DNA from: Phoronis australis
Lineage: Eukaryota > Phoronida > Phoronidae
Length of the DNA stretch: 55,682 bases
Reading direction: 5' to 3'
NCBI GenBank assembly: GCA_002633005.1
Contig: NMRA01000029.1
Location: forward strand, 1,289,009-1,344,690
Position numbers and translations under genes: made by a program. Numbering within the stretch: position 1 is the stretch's first letter; each line of letters opens with the position of its first letter. This document shows positions 11,470-22,700 of this stretch, one piece after another. Below the pieces are notes generated by a model. It searched no databases, was not told the DNA's origin, and saw only the letters and a list, made by a program, of their open reading frames with translations.

Positions 11470-11792
11470 GGTGGTAAATCGGAATCGTGTTTCAAGACAT
11501 CTGTGTAACAATCTACAGGCACCACTAAACAATGCCCAGTGAATAATAAATCAATAGCTTTCATTCAAGGAAAAATATGAACAGTTAAAACTGGACAGTT
11601 TTTATACCGTGAAAACATGGCTGCGAAGCCGTAAAATCTGTTTGAGCCTATAACTTTAGAAAAACGCAATATTTTGAGAAAATATTTTACCGCTGTTTAT
11701 AGATCCCATAGGACTACCTATGTGCCAAATTCGGTGAAAATCGGCTGACCCCCACCTTGCCGCTCATGGCTGGTGCTCTCGTGGACTAGTAC

Positions 11793-12884
11793 TTAGTTTC
11801 CATTGTCGGAAACTGGAGCTATAGGGCCAATCGGATCGATCGCAATCCTCTTGAGAGGCTCCTCCATAAAAGGCCTTTCTCCCAAGGGTACCTTGGTCAC
11901 TCGACCTTTCGGGATTGTCTTCTTGCAGATGCCGCATGATCTGCAGAACGGGTCACTTCTGATGCCACTCCTGGCCAGTAGAAATTGCTGGTGATACGGC
12001 CAGTTGTGTTTCTAACACCGAGGTATCCACCGAGTATGGACTCATGGGCAACTCTTATCAAGCACTTCCGTAAACTGTTCGGCACGACAATATGTTTCAC
12101 CTCGTCACCGTCTTTTTTCTTGAACAACCTCCATCACGTATGACCCCTTGTTTTTGGTCTGTCGCTGAACTTTGGCTTCAGCTTCCTCCCACAACTTTTT
12201 CATTGACGAATCTTCATGCTGGGCGTCTTTGAACTGTGTTAGTTCCACCTCTTGTATGGTCGGAGATACAGCTAACGGCTTGATGTCCGCTTTTTGTCGC
12301 TCTACCTGAGCTCTGGTAGTCACTGCTACAGCTTCCCTGCTGCATTCATCGGGATCCGTTCCTACCGACACGTCGGCCACCTCCTCTCCCTCTAGAGTTG
12401 AGGTCACTGGGTTCTTCTCTTGGGAAGTAGTACCCTTGTGAGAGTTATCCTTCTAGAATATTCCACACTATTCTGTAGTAAATAAACTACATCATCACTG
12501 TGCTGACCTCAGCAGTCATGCCAATCAATAACACGAACACAACAATAGAACAAAATAATAAAACTACGAACAGTGCCAATCCACTCCTGACATGCCCCTG
12601 ACATCCCAGTCAAGCATAAATCGTGAAAAATGCACATTTTTGTACATGGAAATTCAGTTTCTCGCCATTGGCTATCATGTTGCCGCATTAGGTTGATATC
12701 GATTTGTTTAGTGAAGGTATGAATATAATATGTTGGCAATGTGTTATTACATACCTCAAGTTTTAGATTGCATACTCCTTTCCAAACAGGTGATCGCTGA
12801 AAGCATAGATTGACGTCTTTTGAGGTTGACAAATGACATACATGTATCACTGAATGCCTAAGGTATACTATACGTTGAACATTT
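11793..12884. repeat. 1.09-kb duplicated segment, copy 2, with gypsy pol fragment
   Basis: Second copy of 10169-11261. It holds the same minus-strand Ty3/gypsy linker and integrase zinc-domain remnant (about 11793-12420). One base is missing relative to copy 1 in a ttctttctctt tract, and there are scattered substitutions. The minus-strand open frame 12509-12961 is the longer version of the unknown frame seen in copy 1. The arrangement is best explained as two haplotypes or overlapping contigs left side by side. Confidence 0.9.
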
Positions 12885-13028
12885 GAAATTTTGATATACA
12901 CAACTTTCCATTTGCACTGTGTCTGTTTCACATTGTATGATTGTGAGACGTGTGGCTTCAATGGCGACGTTGTTCTTCTCCGAAGATGCAGCTGTTCATA
13001 GCCTTGCTTGAACCTTTTGGCATTATAG

Positions 13029-13295
13029 ATCTCGATACTATCAAGGAACTCAAATTCACAAGTCGGACATCATCGTCACTCTCTGTATCATGGGGTCACG
13101 CTGACGGAATGAAAGAGGGATACAATGTCACTTGTGATTCAATACAAGGCGATACGACGTCCACTCAATTTTTATTGACTACTGCACTGAGTGCGGAGTT
13201 TACCAATCTGCCTCCAGCTACAGAGCACGTAGTTACTGTGGCAACTATGCTTAAAGGCTGGACTGAAGTGTTCAAATCTGTGACTGCAAAAACCC
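13029..13295 (+). CDS. Gene A exon: FN3-like domain 4
   Basis: FN3-like exon of about 88 residues immediately upstream of the giant exon: IKELKF...SSSLSVSWGHADG, GYNVTC, LPPATEHVVTVATM. The acceptor is ggcattatag ending at 13028 and the donor is C|GTATGT with GT at 13296-13297. It is phase 1-1 and joins the next exon through a CTG (Leu) codon. The domain is more diverged from FN3 1-3 and resembles the gene B exon at 37150-37413, which holds the same position relative to the REJ exon. This supports common ancestry of the two genes. The in-frame sequence upstream of 13029 is intron. Confidence 0.82.
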
Positions 13296-13573
13296 GTATG
13301 TGTACGTGATGCTCTATATTCTATCTTTCACGTCCTACACAGAATGTGCAAACGGTAGGGTCTTTATTCAATAGAAGTTGTTCTACACAAATACATTGTT
13401 GTTGTTACTGAATGTTAATTAATCTTCAAAACCTTGAACCTTTGCTTGTAAGAATGTTCCATAAGTGCAAATGCGGAACGAGCAGTGATGTTCGAAGATA
13501 GCATCAAATGTATAGGCCATGAACACCATTCCCTCCAGAAATTTTTAACGTCATCACGCCTGGTCTCTTACAG
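13296..13573 (+). other. Short gene A intron
   Basis: A 278-bp intron between the last FN3 exon and the giant exon, with GTATGT donor and ctcttacag acceptor. No feature was seen inside it. Confidence 0.75.
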
Positions 13574-16500
13574 TGGTCACACTCCCGATGGCAAGGACAA
13601 CTTCATCAATGTCTACCGTCGCTGAGGAGCCTACTTCGAAAAGAGCTGTCCAAAACTCGTCTATGTGCCAAAAACATAAGGGCATTCGACTGTGCCCCAG
13701 CGTCGAAGTGATTTGCGTGAGAAACTGTATGAACACGCGTAGGGAATTCATACGGGAAGACCGCACAACGCAACTAGTGGCATCTTGTAACAATTGCGTT
13801 CATTATAAGATTATATCATATGACTGGCAGGTTAGTTTTGGTCGTGCTAAAGCCAGCCCATTCAACACCCTGAATCTAAACGATGGGGAAAGAAGTAACC
13901 CTGTCCTTGAACTAATGCCCGGAATCCTGAAGTCTGACTACGTGTATACATTTTCGGTAAATGTTCTGGTTGGAGACATAAAAGTTTCAAATTACTACTC
14001 TGCAGTAGCCAGGAACGCGAAACTCATGGCAGGAGAATGTATCATAAAGCCAGGAAAAGGCAATGAGATCTTCATAGACTTTGTTATAACTTGTACACGT
14101 TTCAAATCTAACTCTGATGGAGAATCGGAGCTTCAGTACATTTTTTATTCCGCCAATGACCTAACTAATGACGACCAAGTGATGTTTATAGGAGAATCGA
14201 GAAAACCGAGTTTTAGTGGGAAGTTCCCATTCACAGCAGGGACTCGGAACTACGTCAGAGTTGTTGCGAAGGACTCTCATGGTAGCCGAGTCGTTAAAGA
14301 CACTGACTTCCCCCTCCCTAAAATCAAGAATGAATTTGATTTCGCAAAATTTTTGGTAGACCTGATTAAACCTAATGGAAACTCTTTGAAAAAACTGGAA
14401 AAACTTCTCTCAGCCGGTAATGTAACAGAAGTTGCGCAAGTAATCGACTACAGTAGCTGGTTTTTGAACTTAGATTCACATCTGATTAGTGAATTTGAGC
14501 GAAACAGAATTCGCGATTACCTCATTGAGACGCTGGACAAACTACCAGTTTCCACCCTTCCGAGAGAACATGCTACATCGGCTCTTTGGAAATTAACATC
14601 TGCCTCGCAAATTTCCAAGGATTCAGGTGCGACAGCGGCCAAAGTGTTAAATAAACTAGTTAGTTCTTTCAAGAAAACGAAAGCCGTTGATGTTGAGAGA
14701 GAAGAATCAGAATACAAATCCAGGGATTTCCTTCAGATTGCAGGTAACATAGTAGAAGGGGCTCAGAGAGCGTTACGTGTCGTCGGAAATAAACATATCG
14801 ACGCTCAAGATAGCAGGAAATTTGCTAAAGCAATGTTAAAAGCAGTAGACAACATTGCGACCACTTTTCTCAAGGAAAAAATGCCCGGGGAGACACCAAC
14901 CCGGGTGGTTACACAGTGTGTTGGAATACACATGGATTTGAAAAAAGCTGCTTATATTGGAAATAATGTGAGCTTCGATAGCGGAACACTGCAAATAGCC
15001 GGCGGCAATGCAATGATCATCGAGCAGTATGGTGGGGAGTTCGAAGTGGCGACAAAGTCAGTGTGGTTCCGGGAAAACCCGTTCACGTTGCCTTCGACGT
15101 CTAGCAATTTGACTACTGGCATCTTATCCGTGCAATACATTAGCGCCTCAAGCATGACTGAATTACACTTGAAATCAAGAAACAAAAACGACTCTCTCAT
15201 CGAATATGAACACGATTTACACGTGGAAGAGAACAGTGCAATGTCACGTATTAATTATTCCATTCGGGCGGCCTGCAAGAAACTCAGCGAGAGAAATCCA
15301 TGGGAAATAATCAAAACAAGACTGAAGATTGAAAGAGGGGGTATTATTCGATTACGTTTTCTTAATGTAAAAGAGATAAGCTTTAACGTCCACATTGTTG
15401 CAAAACAAGATGATGAATTTGAAATTGTGAACAAGACTCTAAAGAAAAGCGACAACTTTACCGTTTCAATATTCAGCAAGAACATCAGTCATGCTAAACA
15501 TGATGATAACGACGAATACGAATCATTCTCATTGCAAATACTCCCAATTTATGACAACTCCGATTCTCGATGCCAAGAAATAAAAGATGTAACGACTGTT
15601 GGTGCCAGCGATCAAATGGTTTCGATTGACGTTGAAGTATGGTCGCTCACTTGCCTATACTGGGACGACAGAATCGACGATTGGAGCAGTGATGGGTGCA
15701 AGCCTTCCCAAAAAACTACAACCAAAACGTTAATCTGTGTCTGCAATCACCTAACTGTATTTTCAGGGCGTCTCTTAAGAATGCCCAACGTGCTGTATTT
15801 TGAAAAGACATTGGCGCTCTTTACCACAATAGATAAAAATCCAGTGACGCTTATAGTAGTGTGCTTTGTTTGGGCTATGTACCTCTTGACTGTACCTTTT
15901 GCAAGGTATTTAGACAAAAAATGCGAGAAAATAGTTTTCGTTTCTTTCCTTGAAGATAATGAACCATCTGACACTTATGCTTATTTGGTAATTCTGCTCA
16001 CAGGTTGGCAAAAGGAATCTCAAACCACTGCTAATGTTTACATTACGCTAGTTGGGCATAGAGGTGTCGGTATGGCGCATCATTTGACAAGAAACGGAAG
16101 CCAATTTATCCCCCGTGGAACGGAAAGCGCCTATATACTCATGAACAGCAAACCACTCGGATCTTTGATAAAAGTTCGCATCTGGCATGACAACAGTGGC
16201 AACTCGCCGATGTGGTATTTGCACCAGATCTTTGTAAAGGATCTCCAGACGAGGGAGGTGTGGTACTTCCTCTGCAACAACTGGCTGGCATCCGACAGAG
16301 GTGATGCTGCAACGATGCGTGAACTTTCTGTGGCAACAGACGAGGAGATGACGCGATTCAAGAATATTTATCCTGTGCACATGAGACGCGGAATTCACGA
16401 TGATCATCTGTGGTACAGCGTTTTCAGTAGACCGCCAGAAAGTCACTTCACTAGCGTGCAACGGTTGTCTTGCGCATTTATGCTTATGTTTACTACCATG

Positions 16501-17292
16501 GCGGCAGACATAATTTTCTTTCAGTTGCCCAGCGAGTTAGTTGAAGACGCCAACGACATCTCATGGCAGGAGCTTTTGACCAAATGGTGGCTCGTGTTGC
16601 TTGGTTTCAACACAAATGTTGTAGTACTGCCCGTGGACATTGCCATGATCTCAATGTTTCGGTGCATCAAACCAAGGCATAGTAGCATTCGTTTCCTCGA
16701 AATACCTTACAATAATGACACTACAGAGTTTGTGGACGACCTGACGACAAGTGAAAACGTGAGTGAAAACCGAACGCTGGCTGAGACATCCGTGATATCA
16801 GACTTCAGTTCTTCGAGCGCGAGAACGACTGACGTCAATGTAAATTTAAATAATAATCCAGATACCACCACAGGATGTGACGATGGAATTGACCACACCA
16901 GTCACGAATCTTCTAATAGAGTAGACACACCGACAAACTCCACGGATGTAACAAGTGGGAACAGAAATGTTCAGTGGAAAATGACAGAGCCCCAAATACA
17001 TCAAGGACCTGGGACAATAGCGCGAGAGAAATGCTTAAACTGTGGTTTACCATGGTGGACGATCTTTATTGCATGGGGCTTGCTTTGCACAATATGTGTT
17101 GCGTCTACTTTCTTTACAATTCTATACGGGCTTCAGTACGGCTATAGAATAAGCTTAGAGTGGCTAACAGCGTTTATTTTAGGTCTCTTCTTCAGTGTAT
17201 TTTGCATAGAACCGATGAAAACATTTTTGGTTATTCTGGGGATGACACTGTTGTTTAGGAAGCCAGTGGCTTTCTCCAATCGATCACTCTAA
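13574..17292 (+). CDS. Gene A 3' exon: polycystin-1/REJ-like receptor, REJ-GPS-PLAT-5TM
   Basis: A single exon of 3.7 kb (acceptor ctcttacag ending at 13573, phase 1) encoding about 1239 residues. In order: a Ser/Thr-rich lead (1-40); a REJ-like region opening with paired cysteines (about 40-690); a GPS domain (about 694-735) with the conserved C..W, GC and C.CNHLTVF signature, so autoproteolysis at HL/T is expected; TM1 (about 757-778); a PLAT/LH2 domain (about 800-915: YLVILLTGW, VRIWHDN, W.L..I.V.D); TM2 (963-985); TM3 (1005-1030); an acidic Ser/Thr loop (1035-1150); TM4 (1159-1188); TM5 (1195-1228). It then stops with tandem TAA codons. Canonical polycystin-1 proteins continue into six more helices, and none are found here. 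By family knowledge this is a plasma-membrane adhesion or sensory receptor; its ligand is unknown. It is paralogous to gene B throughout, including the HLWYS and RLSCA motifs. PKD1-like versus PKDREJ-like naming cannot be settled by eye. Confidence 0.95.
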
Positions 17293-17296
17293 TAAA
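17291..17296 (+). promoter_or_regulatory. Polyadenylation signal overlapping the gene A stop codon
   Basis: AATAAA begins on the second base of the TAA stop codon (17290-17292). A second in-frame TAA follows at 17293-17295, and a TTTATTTTATGTT tract lies about 25-35 bases downstream. If used, the mRNA would have almost no 3' UTR. The position supports the view that the protein really ends after TM5. Confidence 0.6.
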
Positions 17297-17415
17297 TCAT
17301 GCTACAGTGCTTGCAAAAAATTTATTTTATGTTAAAAGGAAACGTATATGCAATAATTATTAAAGCTGCCATCGTTTCGCCCTGAGTACATGGCTTAAAA
17401 CGACAGTCAAATTAA

Positions 17416-19746
17416 GGTGGGACACTACACTGATTTTTCAAATTTTCGTTAAATAAAAACCAATAAAGATAATTCTTTGAAATTTGGACTGTGTTTACAT
17501 TCTACCAAGATGAGCTTGAAAACACATTTTGGTGTTGTTGTGATAAATGGGGTCAAGACTAGGAGTGAAAAGCTGAAAATTAAACTTCGCAATTTGCCCC
17601 TACCAGATTTATTTTTTCTTTTTCGTTTTTTAACATGTTCAGAGGTTTATTATGTTGTTAAAAGGCTTTTCAACACAATAGTGACATTTTCATCAATGAA
17701 AACAATTTTCAACAAGTTTCTGAGAGTTGCAAAATTCATCAAATTTTTTTCAGAACCCGGTTATCTCCACAAATCATGACAAAACTCAAAAACTATAGAT
17801 ATTACAAACTTCTAACGTGCACCATTGTATTCAGTAGCCTGTTTTACATACACATGCCAAGTTTCAAGAGCATAGGGGGTGTATAACCTATTTTTCTCGT
17901 GGGGGCAAGTTGAAGACTTACGATAAAAACGGCGTTCTGCGAACTCGCAAGTTACAAAAAAATAACAACATTGTAACGTCATGGTTAACTTTCACTTTAT
18001 TTACAGGTGTGTTTATGCTTAGTAATTCTTGAAACAATTATCCAACAGTCTGACACTACATTCAGAATCCTCCAGGGACATATGAAATACATTCCCTGGC
18101 CTGCTGATTAGTCCTCGAAGCCCGCTTGGCTTTATCGATTTCTTCTCGCCATGTCATTGACTTGTCCGTCACTTTCTATTTGAGTTTAGTAACTCTAAGT
18201 ACATTGCTACTGTCAACATAGTCCTCCTCCAGCAACCACATCACTTTATTTCAAAAAACTTTCCAAGCTTCAGAGACGACATCCCATAGGCTACAGTGCC
18301 TCACGACAAACAGGACAGTGTGAGATGTGACGCACTTCCCACCCGCTGGGTGTCCTCATCCATAACTGACAACTGTAAAAATTTGGAAAATTGAAATGTA
18401 AAATTGTTGAATATTATGTTAAACAGTTATCAATGCTAACTGGAGAAATAATTGGTATCATGGTTTTCGCAACACCCAGAAGCATTGACAACTGTCATTA
18501 ACGTACTAATGGAACGTAAAGCTTTGAAGAATACAAACCGGATAAAACACTATCTAAGGAACATGAATCAGTTTGAAATTGTATTGCTATTATATCACAG
18601 GCCTTCAGTTGACTTTTTTACATCCAATAAGAAGCAGTAAAATGGGTTATTAATATACTGAATCGAACACGTGTCAAAGCTGGAGGAACGTGTAGTAGAC
18701 TTGGATTTCTCCACCAAGACTAGTTACTGACTGCAACGATAATGTACAACATCTAAAACAAAACAACACAACCAACAGAAGCAGCTGCTTACGTGTGTTG
18801 TGTCATTGGGGAGCAGTATTTGAAACCGGCAACTTACCTTAGGCATATTTCTATGCTTGCATCTTGAACAATCAGCCTCATGCACTCAATTCGCCTAACT
18901 TCACCAGGAGATTTTCAACAGCTGCATGGTCTGTAGTTTTATCGGCACTGATTTCCTGTTTTTACCGAGTCGTCCTCAAAAACACTCAGTTTTCGTTTGG
19001 ACGCAGAGTCTTTCGTCGGTAAGCTACATCGACGAGTGTTTCAAATGGTCTGACCTGAAGTTGTCGCCGATATGATTTGGCCACCAAAAGTTTATTTGCT
19101 CCAAAACTTCCTTTTTTACGGCATGGTTTACATTTCCCATAACCATGGGATGCTTTCAACTTCGTTTCAGTCTCTTTTGAAGTCATAATCCAACAGTATT
19201 TCAAAAAACATCCGATAAAAAATACCGATTGAGATCGAAAAACAGCTGCAAAATGGCGCTTGTTACTATGCTGTTTCCATGATCAGAAATAGCCGAAGTT
19301 ACCCACGTGACTCGCTCGTCCAATTAAAATGCTAGAAAGCGACGTCATTGCCTATGAATATCCGTTAGCCAATCAAAATGATGAAAAAAGTTTATTTTTA
19401 GCAGCAGTTCCTGGAAAGTACACAAGTATTATGAATGAACCTAAGGGGAATTCTGAAAATAGAGGACATGACCTTTCTAACAGCGTACAACATGGCGGTG
19501 TCGGAGGTCTGGAACTGCCGTGGACAAGCTGTTGTTTTGTACAAAATTAGGAGACTAAATGCGTTCAAACCAAAATTTTTTGGAAGGGTACGTTTGAAAA
19601 ACCGAGGAATTCAATAAAAAAGGTTAGTTTTACCACTTGTTGGACTACAGAATATTGATTTAGGATGATTATAAGGATCGAAAATGAGAAAATCTCAACT
19701 GTCAAAATAACATCAAAAATGGTAAAATCGTTTGTAGCGTCCCACC
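17416..19746. mobile_element. DNA-transposon-like element with GGTGGGAC termini
   Basis: The left end reads GGTGGGACACTACA (17416) and the right end, reverse-complemented, reads GGTGGGACGCTACA (ends 19746). This gives a terminal inverted repeat with about 13 of 14 bases matching, then a looser T-rich similarity. The bases outside the left end are TTAA. The right flank is TAAT, so a TTAA target duplication is possible but damaged. The 2.33-kb interior has no intact transposase. On the minus strand there are coding-like relics: a basic segment at 18986-19180 (MTSKETETKLK..., CKPCRKK) and, across stops and frame changes, 18100-18360. A consensus donor, AAG|GTAAGT, follows one relic. Family not assigned. 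Confidence 0.55.
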
Positions 19747-19747
19747 T

Positions 19748-22700
19748 AATTTCAATTTAATTACAACGGTCTCATAATAAGACCACAAAGCTGCGTATTT
19801 GAGTATGCATTGCTGTGACTTGATTTGTTCACTCATTTGTTGATATCTGTAGGGATAGTTTATATGAAACTTCAAAATTATCCGCTGTATAATTTGACTG
19901 TTCAATGACGTCACGGTAAATTGTTCAACAGTAACAATGTGGGGCGTGATAATGCAACGTCGTAGTTGCTGTGATGCCTATAACTTTCATGCTTCTGGGC
20001 CTGATGACCGTGGCACTGTTTTAACATTCCAAAAACGCTTCAGTTAAGAGTTCGGCAGTGAAAGCTAAACAACGACGAAATGCAGCTTTAACAAAATTTA
20101 CAAGTTGTTACAAGTTGGCTGTACCATCGTGTTTGTATATGCCCATTTAGTACTTTGGTTTTCTCTTAGATGCAAAATGCACGCATCGATATATTTTTCT
20201 TTCTAAAGCTGCATTTTCACGAGCATCTTGAACATGTTTAAGCTTGGGCGTTTTAAAATCATCGTATCAGAAAAAGCTTAAAAGGTGGTAGTCAGTAAAC
20301 CAACCCTTAAACAAGGTTGGAGTCTTTACAATAAAAGTGTAGAATATCACACTCGAATTGCGTATTAAATATTAAACTTTATACCACATTATCAGCCAAA
20401 CATGGCCAATGCAAACGTTGAATAACCCATTTAACGCGTATTGAATTTTGGCGGGAAACGGAGGTCGGTTCCAAATCCGTTTCGTTTTTTAGAGTTTCCA
20501 GCAGTGCACTTGACTAATGCTCTATACAGCAACTGGCGTCATCGTACTTGAAAATAGACTACCTAAACGAGGACGCACAATAATCGCATATTCAACAAAT
20601 GATAATTTACTGACATTTTTACGTTGTAAAAATAACATACACATTTTCAATAAAAACGACATTTTTAATTCAGGAAAATTTAGCAGACTTGTAAATCGTC
20701 GATCTCCAGTTAAAATGCAGGTAAAATGTCGCCGAGATCCTTTGACTTGTGCATTATGCTCAGAAACCAGTGGTAACCTATTTTAACAACCGATATTTTC
20801 ACGGTGGAAGCTTAGCACGACAAGATGCATAGTAAGCGAGACTAGTTGCTTAAATCTTATTTTATGGATTCACTTTATTTCTATTTTATTTATTAAATTT
20901 CCAATTGGTTCTTAGTAAAAGCATTATTTGAACAAAAAGAACTCGGCGTTTCTTAAAAGGTCACGACCTCCGATTCTGGGGCTCTGGCATAGAGAGCAGT
21001 TACAAGGCTGAGTTGAGTCGAGAAAGGTTCATGTACATGTAGATCGATTCATTGCAATGTTTATCGTTCAGTAACCAGTGTGTGTTATGAATTGATTATT
21101 AGACGTTTCAGTCCTTATCCCTAACGTCCCCGGGCGATAATTCTCCAAAATTCACTTGATCTCTAGATTACGGATGATAACGACTTCCCTCATAAAATAG
21201 ATATAGATTATTACATGGCGATGTCGTTATCTCCAGTAATCTACTGTAGAGCCCAAGGGACGTTGGCCCCCGAGTTCGATAATGCTACTAAATCCCCTCA
21301 GGCTTTAGATAAGGGGGTAATGACTGAGAACACGTCATTATCTATATCATATACTGCCTAAATTTTGACATAAAGATAAAGTTTTGCTTGTTTAATTTTG
21401 AGAATCATACACACGACATATTTTCACAACTTGCTTTTATGAAACATAAGTTATACATACAAAATTTTCAAATATGAATATTCAGCAGCATTGGATTGAA
21501 TATCTGCAATCGGGATGGAGTTTGAACCCGTATGGTAGGTGCTAACCTTTCCGTTTTGAGATGTGAATCGCATTTTACTTGGAGTTTTAACTAATTATAA
21601 AAATCCGCATTCCGATGATTTTCTGAAAACTCCGTACTTTCAAGCTAACAAAATCCCCATTTTATTGTCTTCAAAATCATGGAAAATTGGGTGACATTGA
21701 TTTTTTATTCCGACACATTCAGCACTTCTTATTGGATGCTGCGCGTGTTTGTTTTGGAAACTGTCATTCAAATTATCATGTTCTAAGTAACCAATCAGAG
21801 AAATCCAAGAGAAGCCCACGTGCGGCGACCATGGTATTTGTAAAAAAATGTTGGATGGAATGAAAGTGAGGTTTACAAACGATGTAATTGAACACAGTTA
21901 TTCCATATTTTAGACCATCTTTAATGGTTCTTTCTGTGAATTGATAAAACGTTATTTGCCTACGATTTTTGCCGTCAGTTGGCGTCACCAGTTCCCTGCA
22001 TCTATCATTTGTTGCAGCAATGGCTGACTAAACAAAGACAAGGAAATGTCGTTTTAGGCAACTTCATTACCCTGAATTACGAGGCGAATTTTCTAAAGAA
22101 AGCCAAAGGCGCTACATATTTGGAACTAAAATGACCATGTGATGCCGATTGAGTTTTGGAAGTTTCTTTGAAAGGAGTTGACAGCGTGTAAAGGACTTGA
22201 CTGTCTAATCCCATGTAGTGTTTTAACATTAAAAACTTAAAAGTTGTGCTACGATTGAAGGGACATGCACATTCCTCTTACAGGGAGTAAGTGGAATTAT
22301 TTACGTTTGCTTTTTAATTCGTTCAACGTTGCAACATAAGGTATGCAACTCACTGTATTTGATTCATTGTTCCTGTCAATACACTATGATCCGCATTTTT
22401 ACATAAAAATCTACCAAACAACATGTACTTAAATCAATTAGGGCTTGGCACCTCTGGGCCATTAGACATAGGGCTCCTGTTTATCATATTTTATTATAGA
22501 TGCAGATAAGTTACCCCACCATAACATGTATGCAAACTTGCTTTTCGGAATAGAAAATTGGTGAAGATAAAGAATGCTTATTTTTATTTTTTTGTCACCA
22601 TCTTGAGTTTATGTTTTAACATTTAAAAATACTCGTCAGATTTGAATGTTAGTGATAGCAGTGGGTTGCTCTCTCTTCAGAATCACGGACTTAACAACAT

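Noticed and set aside
11231-11564. Open frames spanning the N run
   Set aside because: They consist almost entirely of undetermined residues and are artefacts of the gap.
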